From NCBI RefSeq assembly GCF_004310345.1, contig NZ_SISK01000005.1, positions 1-64,000 on the forward strand: a stretch of 64,000 bases of DNA, read 5' to 3'. A model generated the notes under the pieces. The model saw only the letters and a program-made list of their open reading frames with translations. It made no database searches and was not told the origin of the DNA. A program made the translations under genes and the position numbers. Of this stretch, positions 27,435-34,727 are shown one piece after another. The stretch is from Paracoccus subflavus. GTDB lineage: Bacteria > Pseudomonadota > Alphaproteobacteria > Rhodobacterales > Rhodobacteraceae. Position 1 is the stretch's first letter, and each line of letters begins with the position of its first letter.

Positions 27435-28150
27435 GCGGCAGCCCCGGTCAGGGACAGGAACGTCTGCGTCAATCCCGACGGTCCGGCGATGGCGGCGGTC
27501 TTGCCGCTGCTCAGCACACGCCCCTTGTGCAGGATCACCAGATCGTCGTCCCCCTGAATCTCGTCCAGGATATGGGTGGCCCACAGGGCCGATACACCCC
27601 CGGACGCGATCAAACGGCGGGTCAGCGCCAGAACCTCGGCCCGCGACTTCACGTCGAGGCCCACGGTGGCCTCGTCCAGCAGCAGCAGGTCCGGGCTGTG
27701 GATCAGGGCGCGGGCGATTTCCGCGCGCCGCTGCTGGCCCCCCGACAGGGCGGACACGCGATCCCCTGCCCGTTCCTCCAGCCCCACCTGTGCCAGCACC
27801 TGCGCGATGCGCGCCCGCGCCGCGCGGCGTCCGATGCCATGCAGGGCCGCGTGATAGGCCAGGTTCTGCGCCACCGACAGGTCGGCGTCCAGCGCGCGGC
27901 TTTGGAACACCACGCCCAGCCGGGCCATCGCCTGCGCGGGCTGGCGGCGCAGGTCGAAGCCCGCCACCTCGATGCTGCCCGACACGTTGCTGTAAAGCCG
28001 CGTGACCAGCGAGAACAGCGTGGTCTTGCCCGCGCCGTTGACGCCCAGCAGCGCGGTAAAGCTGCCGCGCGGAACGGTTAGCGAAACATCGTCCAGCGCC
28101 TGCGTGCTGCCGAAGTGATGCGACAGGCCAGTGATCCGAAGCGCGTCCAT
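27431..28150 (-). CDS. ABC transporter ATP-binding protein of the PQQ/methanol cluster
   Basis: A 239-residue ATPase. It has Walker A GVNGAGKTTLFSLV (about residues 37-50), signature ALSGGQQRRAEIARAL, Walker B LLLLDEATVGLD and the switch-His region WATHIL. It matches the PQQ-dependent catabolism-associated ATPases (TIGR03864 type). It drives the ABC-2 permease encoded next. The ATG at 28150 gives MDALRITGLSHHFGS; the frame continues upstream, but that stretch is not ABC-like. Function of the exporter is unknown. Confidence 0.9.
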   Translation of the reverse strand: MDALRITGLSHHFGSTQALDDVSLTVPRGSFTALLGVNGAGKTTLFSLVTRLYSNVSGSIEVAGFDLRRQPAQAMARLGVVFQSRALDADLSVAQNLAYHAALHGIGRRAARARIAQVLAQVGLEERAGDRVSALSGGQQRRAEIARALIHSPDLLLLDEATVGLDVKSRAEVLALTRRLIASGGVSALWATHILDEIQGDDDLVILHKGRVLSSGKTAAIAGPSGLTQTFLSLTGAAA

Positions 28151-28244
28151 GTCTGCTTTGGCCTTATGGGAAAGGGACGGATCGTGACCCGCCCCTGCAT
28201 CTCGCGGTGCGGAAACCGGACTGTCAAGCTGGCACCGCGCCATC

Positions 28245-28805
28245 TTATTGGATGGTGAACACCGCCTGCTGGGTTTCGCCCGAGGAACCCGGGATCGACA
28301 GGGCATAGCGGCCCGGCGTGATGGCGACAAAGCTGATAACGGCAGTGCCGGCATTGTCGAATTCGAGGCTGTGAACGCCCATCGGGCGGATCTCGATGTC
28401 GTTGATGACGATCTCGTTGATCCAGATCGCGCGAAAGAAATCCCCGCCCGACAGCGCCAGCTCCTGACTGCCGTCGGCATTGACCGCGATGCGGTAGAAA
28501 CCGCCCGATTTCAGGGTGTATTCGCCCCCCGCGACCGGCTGTCCGGACGCCAGCGTCAGCGGCGCCAGATCGGTGCGGTTGTCGCGGGCCATGATGCCCG
28601 AAAAGCCATAGTCGAACTTGCCCGCAGCCTCATAGACCGCCGCCGCATCGCCGCCACCTTCGTCCTGCTCCTCGTCGTCGTCGTCATCCTCGGATACGTC
28701 GGCTTCGGTCGCAGCGTTGTCTTGCGGCGGGGCAGCGGCATCCTGTGCGGCGACCGGGACCGACAGGCCCGCCAGGATCATGAGAACGGTCAGCAAGCGG
28801 AACAT
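28245..28805 (-). CDS. Exported protein with an Asp/Glu run, in the xox cluster
   Basis: A 186-residue precursor with signal peptide MFRLLTVLMILAGLSVPVAA. A low-complexity region follows with an almost unbroken acidic run at about residues 39-49 (EDDDDDEEQDE) and then GGGD. The C-terminal half looks like a small beta-sandwich (FYRIAVNADG, HSLEFDNAGTAVISFVAITPGRYALSIPG), vaguely cupredoxin-like but without the Cys/His/Met copper ligands. It lies between the ABC ATPase and the beta-propeller gene in the same direction. An acidic run could bind Ca2+ or lanthanide ions; this is speculation based on context. Confidence 0.75.
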   Translation of the reverse strand: MFRLLTVLMILAGLSVPVAAQDAAAPPQDNAATEADVSEDDDDDEEQDEGGGDAAAVYEAAGKFDYGFSGIMARDNRTDLAPLTLASGQPVAGGEYTLKSGGFYRIAVNADGSQELALSGGDFFRAIWINEIVINDIEIRPMGVHSLEFDNAGTAVISFVAITPGRYALSIPGSSGETQQAVFTIQ

Positions 28806-28835
28806 GGGTTTTTCCTTTGTGATGAAACGGTGGCG

Positions 28836-29804
28836 TCAGTCCGGCGCGACCACGACGCCCCAGGGCTGCTGGCCCACGGGAACCGACCGGATCACTTCTT
28901 CGGCGGCGACGTCGATCACCGATATGTCGTTGGAATTGCCGTTGGTGGTGAACAGGTATTTTTCGTCCGGGGTAAAGGCCATCTGCCAGACGCGCTGGCC
29001 GACCAGCAGATAGTCCTTGACCTCGTCCGTGGCACCGTCGATCACCGCCACCCGGTTCGACGGACCCAGCGCCACGAAGACCTTGCTGCCGTCGTTTGTC
29101 ACCCGCACGCCGACGGGCTGGATCGCCTCGGGCAGCACGCCCGGGATCTCGAAGCTGATCTTGCCGGTGATTTCCTGCGTCGCCGGGTCGATCACGCTGA
29201 CCGTGCCGCCGATTTCCGAACTGACATACAGCTTCGATCCGTCGTGGTTGTATTCGGCAAACCGGGGGCGGCTGTCCACCAGCACATTGGCGACGATCTC
29301 AAAGCTCTCGGTGTCGATGAAATGCGCCATGTTGGTGGTTTCCGAGGTGTTGATGACGATCTTGCCATCGGGGCTGACGCCCATGCCCTCGGGTTCGACG
29401 CCCACCGGAATCTCGGCCAAGACCTGCTTGGTCTTCACATCGACCACGGTAACGAGGTTGTCGTCTTCGTTGGCGATATACAGGGGATTGCCCGACGGGT
29501 GCAGCACGAACAGTTCCGGGTCGGGGCCAGAGGGCAGCGTGTGCAGTTCCTCCATCGTCTCGGGGTCAAAGACGCGGACCACGTTGTCGTCGGACGCGCA
29601 GACATAAAGTTCGGAACCGTCCGGGGAAATGGTGATGCCGCGCGGGCGGTTGCCGACCGGATAGGTGCCCAGCACTTCGAATGTCTCGCTGTCCAGGACC
29701 GTGACGTCGTTGCCCTTTTCGTTGGTGACGAAGACGCGGTTTGCCAGGGCCGGATCGGCGGCCAGCGCCACCAGCGCAGGAGCCAGGACGAGGATATGCT
29801 TCAT
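28836..29804 (-). CDS. PQQ-dependent catabolism-associated beta-propeller protein
   Basis: A 322-residue periplasmic protein with signal peptide MKHILVLAPALVALAADPALA. It then has seven YVTN-like repeats (for example VFVTNEKGNDVTVLDSET, LYIANEDDNLVTVVDVKT, LFTTNGNSNDISVIDVAA). It matches the TIGR03866 family, which is found next to PQQ-dependent alcohol dehydrogenases and this ABC system. Role unknown; a binding or scaffold function is likely. ATG at 29804 follows a GGAGG site and overlaps the upstream binding-protein gene by four bases. Confidence 0.9.
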   Translation of the reverse strand: MKHILVLAPALVALAADPALANRVFVTNEKGNDVTVLDSETFEVLGTYPVGNRPRGITISPDGSELYVCASDDNVVRVFDPETMEELHTLPSGPDPELFVLHPSGNPLYIANEDDNLVTVVDVKTKQVLAEIPVGVEPEGMGVSPDGKIVINTSETTNMAHFIDTESFEIVANVLVDSRPRFAEYNHDGSKLYVSSEIGGTVSVIDPATQEITGKISFEIPGVLPEAIQPVGVRVTNDGSKVFVALGPSNRVAVIDGATDEVKDYLLVGQRVWQMAFTPDEKYLFTTNGNSNDISVIDVAAEEVIRSVPVGQQPWGVVVAPD

Positions 29805-30997
29805 TGAACCTCCGGGAACGAGCATTCGGTTTCGGGACGGTCGATGCCCAGGGTGTCCAGGGCGCTTGTCTGATGCAGATACTGGTCCTGCGGGCTGACC
29901 GAGGTGGTCAGCAGCCCGGTCGTCAGCAGGATCGGCTGGCGAAGTTGATGGTCCCAGTCGCGCACGGTCAGTTTCTGGCCCTTGAAACCCGCCACATCGA
30001 ATTGATCGGACAGGATGAATTCACGCAGGGCGGCCGGATCGGCGGACCGGGTTCGGGTTGCGGCCTCGCCCACGATGCGGATGGCCAGCCAGGCCTGGTA
30101 ATCCTCTTCCCGGATGGGACGGTTCGCCATGCGTTCAAACCGGTTCTGGTATTGCGTGGCGCCCCAGGCCTCCATCGCGGGATGCCAGCTTCGCGGCACC
30201 AGCCCCGCCGACCCCGCGACCGGGCGCGGATCCCAGGTCAGATAGGGCAGATAGGGGGCAAAGATGTCGCTTTCGTCCGCCGCGACCAACACGTCGTAAT
30301 CGGGTGCGCGCTGTGTGAAGACGGGCATCCGGGCCTGGACCTGGACATGTCCGGAATCGGTGCTGCGGGCGCCGCCGGTATCCTCGAACAGGCGTTCCTC
30401 GACGATCCTGGCACCGAACTTGGCGGCGGCACGGCGATAGGCGGCGGCCAGGGCCTGATCCTCGGGGTGGCTGCCGGGGACCAGCAGCCAGTCGGGCCAG
30501 TTCTTCCACATCAGGAACTGCGCCAGCCCGTCGGCCAGCATCGCATGGCTGGGTGCGACATGGATGGTGTTGAACCGGCAGTCCGCCCCGCGCAGGGCAT
30601 CGCCCCGCGCCTGCGCGTTCAACAACATCGCCCGGTCGCCTGCCTGGTCGGCCAGGGCCAGGGTGGTCGCATCGTCGGCCATCACCACGACGAACTGGAT
30701 GCCCTCGGCGATCACCTTGTCCAGTTCCGCCGCCGCCGTGGCGGGCGTGGCCTTCACCTCGACCGCCTCGAAATCCTGGCCCATGAAGCGGCCGGTGGTA
30801 TCGTTGTCCTCGATGGCAAGCCGCGCGCCGGCGAATCCCAGATCCGCTGGCGGCAGATCCAGTCGCGAGATCGGCGGCAGGCGCTGTTCGTCCACGCGCA
30901 GAACGGCGGCGCGGATCACCTGCATCTCGGGTTGGGCTGTGGCAGGGCCGGCCAATGCGCAGGCGCCCACCGCAATCCCGATGATTCCCTTGAACAT
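29801..30997 (-). CDS. ABC-type substrate-binding protein of the PQQ alcohol dehydrogenase system
   Basis: A 398-residue precursor (signal peptide MFKGIIGIAVGACALAGPATA). It resembles the branched-chain amino acid binding-protein fold used by the TIGR03863 family, which co-occurs with PQQ-dependent dehydrogenases. The ligand is unknown, and it is odd that a binding protein accompanies an exporter-type ABC system. The start at 30997 follows a GGGAGAC site; the frame to 31078 lacks a signal peptide. It is the first gene of the minus-strand operon that runs through the propeller, acidic protein, ATPase, permease and exported protein. Confidence 0.86.
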   Translation of the reverse strand: MFKGIIGIAVGACALAGPATAQPEMQVIRAAVLRVDEQRLPPISRLDLPPADLGFAGARLAIEDNDTTGRFMGQDFEAVEVKATPATAAAELDKVIAEGIQFVVVMADDATTLALADQAGDRAMLLNAQARGDALRGADCRFNTIHVAPSHAMLADGLAQFLMWKNWPDWLLVPGSHPEDQALAAAYRRAAAKFGARIVEERLFEDTGGARSTDSGHVQVQARMPVFTQRAPDYDVLVAADESDIFAPYLPYLTWDPRPVAGSAGLVPRSWHPAMEAWGATQYQNRFERMANRPIREEDYQAWLAIRIVGEAATRTRSADPAALREFILSDQFDVAGFKGQKLTVRDWDHQLRQPILLTTGLLTTSVSPQDQYLHQTSALDTLGIDRPETECSFPEVQ

Positions 30998-31052
30998 TCC
31001 ATGTCTCCCTTGGGCCATGTTGGGTCGGCCGAGACCTTGCGGCAAGACGGTT

Positions 31053-31079
31053 TTTGTTCCTGACCGGACCGGGAACAAA
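31053..31079. promoter_or_regulatory. Palindrome in the divergent promoter region of the methanol island
   Basis: TTTGTTCC (31053-31060) and GGAACAAA (31072-31079) form a perfect 8-bp inverted repeat around an 11-base spacer. It sits in the 159-bp region between the minus-strand binding-protein operon and the plus-strand SRPBCC/propeller pair, so it is a candidate operator for a dimeric regulator of both. No regulator gene is nearby. Confidence 0.5.
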
Positions 31080-31156
31080 TGGCTAGGCCTTTGGTCTTAT
31101 GGACGGCCCCGCCAGCCCGTCGCATGGTCGATCCGCACCAGAACGGGGGATGATGG

Positions 31157-31726
31157 ATGTTTCACAGGATGCTGGCGATCGTTGCGGCAGGGATGCTGAC
31201 GGGGTTGCTGACGGGACCGGACGCGGCCCATGCGCATGGTCCGTCGCGGATCAAGGCCGAACAGTCGGTGGTGCTGGACGCCACCCCCGACGAGGTGTGG
31301 CAGGTCATCGGACGATTCGATGACATGGCCTGGCATCCCGCCGTGGCCCGGACCGAAATGGTGCCCGAAGGCGCCCCCGCCGATGTCCCCGAGGAATCGA
31401 CCCGGATCCTGTATCTGAAGGCGGACGCCGGCGAGCCCACGATCACCGAACGGCTGATGTCCATCGACCCCGACAAGCGGCAGTACAAATACATGATCAC
31501 CGATGTCGCGGTCGATGTCCTGCCGGTCACGAACTATTCCTCGACCCTTTCGGTCAAGGACAAGGACGGCAAGGCCGAGGTGGTCTGGAAGGGCGGCTTT
31601 TATCGTGGATTTCCCAACAACGATCCCCCGGTCGATCAGAACGACGATGCCGCCCTGGCGGCGGTGAACGCGATCTATCAGGCCGGAATGGATGCCCTGG
31701 CCGAACGCTTCGGCACCGCCGAGTGA
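31157..31726 (+). CDS. SRPBCC (MxaD-like) exported protein
   Basis: A 189-residue precursor with signal peptide ending around AHAHG. The mature domain is a START/polyketide-cyclase fold (SVVLDATPDEVWQVIGRFDDMAWHPAV), as in MxaD/MoxD proteins, which assist electron transfer between methanol dehydrogenase and its cytochrome. It begins a two-gene plus-strand unit; its stop overlaps the GTG of the next gene (GTGA). Its position beside xoxF suggests a role in the XoxF system. Confidence 0.83.
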   Translation: MFHRMLAIVAAGMLTGLLTGPDAAHAHGPSRIKAEQSVVLDATPDEVWQVIGRFDDMAWHPAVARTEMVPEGAPADVPEESTRILYLKADAGEPTITERLMSIDPDKRQYKYMITDVAVDVLPVTNYSSTLSVKDKDGKAEVVWKGGFYRGFPNNDPPVDQNDDAALAAVNAIYQAGMDALAERFGTAE

Positions 31727-32652
31727 GATTTGCCGTTCTGGTCTTGATGCTGGCCTCTCCGGCGGTGGCCGGAGATCTGGCCTTTGTGACCAGCCAGAAC
31801 GCCGAAACGGTGACGATCCTCGACACTGTATCGGGCTCTGTTCTGGCGCAGGTGGCCGTTCCGGGAAAGCCCGCGCCTGTCGCCTATGACCCCGCAGCGG
31901 GCCGGGCCTATGTGATCGCGGCGGATACCGGGCGGCTGTTCGTTCTGGACGAGACGGGGGCGGTAACGGACAGCCGGGATCTGGGCGAAGGCGCCTTCGG
32001 ACTGGCTGCGACGGCGCAGGACGGGCTGTTCGTGACCGACTGGTTCGGGGCCCGGCTGCTGCGCCTGGACCGTGATCTGAACGAGATCTGGCAGACGCCC
32101 ACCGGAGCGGCACCCGCCGGCGTCGCGGTCAGCGACGATGGCCGCTGGGTGGCGACGGCGGATCGCGACGACGATCGGGTCAGCATCTTTGACGCGCAAA
32201 CCGGGGTGCTGCTGCACCGGGTCGGCACGGCAGGTGCGCATCCGTTCGGCATTACATTCCACGATGAGCGGTTCTGGACGGCGGATGTCCAGGGAGACAG
32301 CGTTTCGGTGATCGACCCTGCCGCGGGAAGGCTGGCGGGATCGATCCCCACCGGCAGCCACCCCTATGCCGTGGCCTTCGCCGGGGGGCGGGGATTTGTG
32401 ACCAATCAATACGCGGGTACGCTGACCGTCTTTGATCCCGCCACACTGGATGCGGTGGCCGAGATTCCGGTCGGCGATTATCCCGAAGGGATCAGCCCGC
32501 TGCCCGGCGGCGATGCCGTGGCGGTCGCGAACTGGGAATCCGACACGCTGGTCATCGTGGACGCTGAAAGCCTGGCAGTGCGGTCGGAATTCCCCATGCC
32601 GTCCGGTCCCCGCGCCTTTGGCCAGTTCACGGGTCGTCAGGAGTCGCCCTGA
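31723..32652 (+). CDS. YncE-like periplasmic beta-propeller protein
   Basis: A 309-residue protein starting with GTG, with signal peptide MRFAVLVLMLASPAVAG. Repeats resemble YVTN/NHL propeller blades (LAFVTSQNAETVTILDTVSG, WVATADRDDDRVSIFDAQTG, GFVTNQYAGTLTVFDPAT). It is a second, diverged propeller in the island beside the one at 28.8 kb. Function unknown. Its 3' end overlaps the convergent CxxxCW gene by 26 bases. Confidence 0.85.
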   Translation: MRFAVLVLMLASPAVAGDLAFVTSQNAETVTILDTVSGSVLAQVAVPGKPAPVAYDPAAGRAYVIAADTGRLFVLDETGAVTDSRDLGEGAFGLAATAQDGLFVTDWFGARLLRLDRDLNEIWQTPTGAAPAGVAVSDDGRWVATADRDDDRVSIFDAQTGVLLHRVGTAGAHPFGITFHDERFWTADVQGDSVSVIDPAAGRLAGSIPTGSHPYAVAFAGGRGFVTNQYAGTLTVFDPATLDAVAEIPVGDYPEGISPLPGGDAVAVANWESDTLVIVDAESLAVRSEFPMPSGPRAFGQFTGRQESP

Positions 32653-33157
32653 CAAGGGCTGCGCCGCCCGCCGCCTGCCAGCCCTCGACCCCGTCGGGGA
32701 ACCAGTGGACGCCGGCATAGCCCAGGGACACCGCGCGACGCGCGGCGTTCCAGCTCATCCAGCAATCGCTGCGACAAAAGATCACCACAGGCGCGTTCCG
32801 ATCGCCGTTCGTAGCCTGTTCCAGGCCGCGTTCCAGCCGTGCCTGTTCGGCGGGGGCCAAGGCTTCATAGCCGGTATCCCACAGCCAGACCGCTCCGGGG
32901 ATCGTTTCATGAACCGGCTCGCGCCAGACCGTTCCTTCGGGCAATCCCTCGGGACGGGTCTTGCGGGGCAGCACATCCAGAAAGGGCACGCCCGCCTCGT
33001 GCAGCCGGATCGCCTCGGCCCCGTCGATGACGCTGGCCCCCCGCAGCGTGGCCGGTACCGGCGCGCGATACGGTTCGCCCCGGTATGTATCGGGTTCTGG
33101 CACCTGCGCCGCAGCCGATCCCGCCAACGCAAGCGCCAGCAGGATCATGCGGATCAC
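32627..33157 (-). CDS. PQQ-dependent catabolism-associated CxxxCW-motif protein (rhodanese-like)
   Basis: A 176-residue precursor with signal peptide MIRMILLALALAGSAAA and a rhodanese-like domain. The signature is FCRSDCWMSWNAARRA (about residues 129-144), matching the TIGR03865 family found with PQQ-dependent dehydrogenases. The two cysteines could hold a redox disulfide or bind a ligand; function unproven. It is the last gene of the xoxF-cytochrome-xoxJ series and overlaps xoxJ by four bases. Confidence 0.87.
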   Translation of the reverse strand: MIRMILLALALAGSAAAQVPEPDTYRGEPYRAPVPATLRGASVIDGAEAIRLHEAGVPFLDVLPRKTRPEGLPEGTVWREPVHETIPGAVWLWDTGYEALAPAEQARLERGLEQATNGDRNAPVVIFCRSDCWMSWNAARRAVSLGYAGVHWFPDGVEGWQAAGGAALVRATPDDP

Positions 33158-33969
33158 TGGATCAGCTCCTTGCCGTAATCATCGACAAGGGGCACACCGG
33201 CATCGCGCAGGATGGCGTCGATCTCGTCCTGGTGGCGACGGATCAGGCTGTTCAGTTCACGCTTCCATTCCTGTTCCGGCAGGCGCACGCCCATGGTGAT
33301 GCGATAGAACATTCGGGGGCCTTGCGTCTCCTTCAGCAGCGGCGTGAATTGCAGGTCTGGATCGTCCTTGACGCGTGGACCGGCCAGCGGCCCCCACAGC
33401 ACGGCAGCGTCCAGCGTGCCGTCTTTGACCCCTGCGATCAGATCGCCGACCGGGTCCTTGACGCGGCGGTCCACGAACAGGTCGGCGCCGCGCATGTCCT
33501 TGGCCAGCCCGACCTGCGCCATGATGGTGGCAGGCGGCGATCCGGCGATCACCCCGATGGGACGGTCCTTCAACGCCGGGTCGGTCAGACGGTCAACCGA
33601 CGCAAGATCGCTGTCCCGACGCGTCACGATGCCAAAGACCGAGGTATAATAGTGGTTGGTATTCTGCACCAGCTCGTCGCCCTGGGCATAGCCCATCACG
33701 ACATCGCATTCCCCGGCACGCAATGTGCGGGTGATGAAGCCCGCGCCCAATGGAAACCAGGTATAGGCGACGGGCAGACCCAGCCATTGCCCGAACGCTT
33801 CGGCCAGCCGGTTTTCGAACCCCGATCCGTCGCGCATCGACATGGGCGCATTGGCCGGGTCGGCGCAGACACGGAACTGCGTGGTGGACCGCAGGTCGGC
33901 TACCTGAGCCGCCGCAGGGGCCGCGCTCAGTGCCAAAAAGGACGCAATCAGCCAGAACAGGACGGGCAT
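33154..33969 (-). CDS. xoxJ: Quinoprotein dehydrogenase-associated periplasmic binding protein (XoxJ/MxaJ-like)
   Basis: A 271-residue precursor, signal peptide MPVLFWLIASFLALSAAPAAA, then a type 2 periplasmic-binding fold (STTQFRVCADPANAPMSMRDGSGFENRLAEAFG). This family (TIGR03871/MxaJ type) is always near XoxF or MxaF and, from structural work on homologues, is thought to help activate or mature the dehydrogenase. ATG 33969 starts one base after the cytochrome stop codon. The frame to 34125 is spurious upstream sequence. Confidence 0.9.
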   Translation of the reverse strand: MPVLFWLIASFLALSAAPAAAQVADLRSTTQFRVCADPANAPMSMRDGSGFENRLAEAFGQWLGLPVAYTWFPLGAGFITRTLRAGECDVVMGYAQGDELVQNTNHYYTSVFGIVTRRDSDLASVDRLTDPALKDRPIGVIAGSPPATIMAQVGLAKDMRGADLFVDRRVKDPVGDLIAGVKDGTLDAAVLWGPLAGPRVKDDPDLQFTPLLKETQGPRMFYRITMGVRLPEQEWKRELNSLIRRHQDEIDAILRDAGVPLVDDYGKELIQ

Positions 33970-33970
33970 G

Positions 33971-34609
33971 TCACATCGACATGCAGGAATCTTCCTGCGC
34001 CGTATATTCCTCGGACTTGTCCTCGCGCTCTGCCGGGCGTCCGCGCGGCAGGTCGCCCGCGCCGCGGGCCAGCAGATAGACATAGATGTCGTCGATATAG
34101 CACCAGACGTTCTTGTTCGTGCCAAAGGCAGGCATCACCTGGTTCTGCGATGCGTCCACCTGCTTCTTGCCCGATGCCACGATTTCCTGAAAGGCGTAAT
34201 AGTCCATCTGCAGAACCGAGTTCTTCAACGCAGGAGCATAAGTCGATCCTTCGCCATCGGGACCGTGGCAGACATGACATTCGGCCGAATAGCGCCGGAA
34301 GCCGTTGAAGGTCGCGAAATCCACGACGCCGTCCTCGATCTTGAAGGTCGGAATGCCCTCGGCATTGTACCACCGGCCATTTTCAAAGGTTTCGGGGGTA
34401 ATATCCATGCCGTTGGCAAGGACCGGTCCTGCGGCATTGCCGCTGCTGTCAGGTTCAGGCTCGGCGGCACCCGATACCGCGGCTGCCGCGCCGGCGCCGG
34501 CATTTGCCGGATCGGTGGCAGGGGCCGGGGTGGTTGCATCCTGCGCCCAGACAGGCGCGGCGATCGTGACACCAAGGGCCAGGGCCGCAAGACCCGTGAT
34601 GGCTTTCAT
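33971..34609 (-). CDS. xoxG: Cytochrome c-553i-type electron acceptor of XoxF
   Basis: A 212-residue precursor with signal peptide MKAITGLAALALGVTIAAPVWA, a long Ala/Pro/Asp-rich linker and one c-type haem site, CHVCH (C111, C114, H115), with M159 as likely sixth ligand. Two further cysteines, C170 and C209, identify it as the 'four-cysteine' cytochrome (TIGR03874 type; cytochrome c-553i, cycB in Paracoccus denitrificans). It should take electrons from PQQ in XoxF. It lies 118 bp downstream of xoxF across a strong hairpin. Confidence 0.93.
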   Translation of the reverse strand: MKAITGLAALALGVTIAAPVWAQDATTPAPATDPANAGAGAAAAVSGAAEPEPDSSGNAAGPVLANGMDITPETFENGRWYNAEGIPTFKIEDGVVDFATFNGFRRYSAECHVCHGPDGEGSTYAPALKNSVLQMDYYAFQEIVASGKKQVDASQNQVMPAFGTNKNVWCYIDDIYVYLLARGAGDLPRGRPAEREDKSEEYTAQEDSCMSM

Positions 34610-34659
34610 TCCGTCATTCCTCCCGATTTTTTCGACTGCCCGCTCGTGTCGGGCAAAAC

Positions 34660-34688
34660 TTCCCCCCGCAGGTTAGCTGCGGGGGGAG
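34660..34688 (-). terminator. Terminator-like hairpin between xoxF and the cytochrome gene
   Basis: CCCCCCGCAG (34662-34671) and CTGCGGGGGG (34677-34686) form a 10-bp stem, plus one flanking T-A pair, around a five-base loop. Reading in the direction of xoxF it is followed by GTTTTGCC. It could end most xoxF transcripts and let a minority continue into xoxG-xoxJ-CxxxCW. Confidence 0.7.
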
Positions 34689-34727
34689 TCTTTCACAGGA
34701 CAACTTTGCGTTTGCTGGCCAAAAGTA

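Noticed and set aside
31072..31100. GGAAC in the 31.07 kb divergent region considered as an EcfG-type promoter
   Set aside because: Neither strand has (C/G)GTT at 16-17 bases. The sequence is better explained as half of a palindrome.
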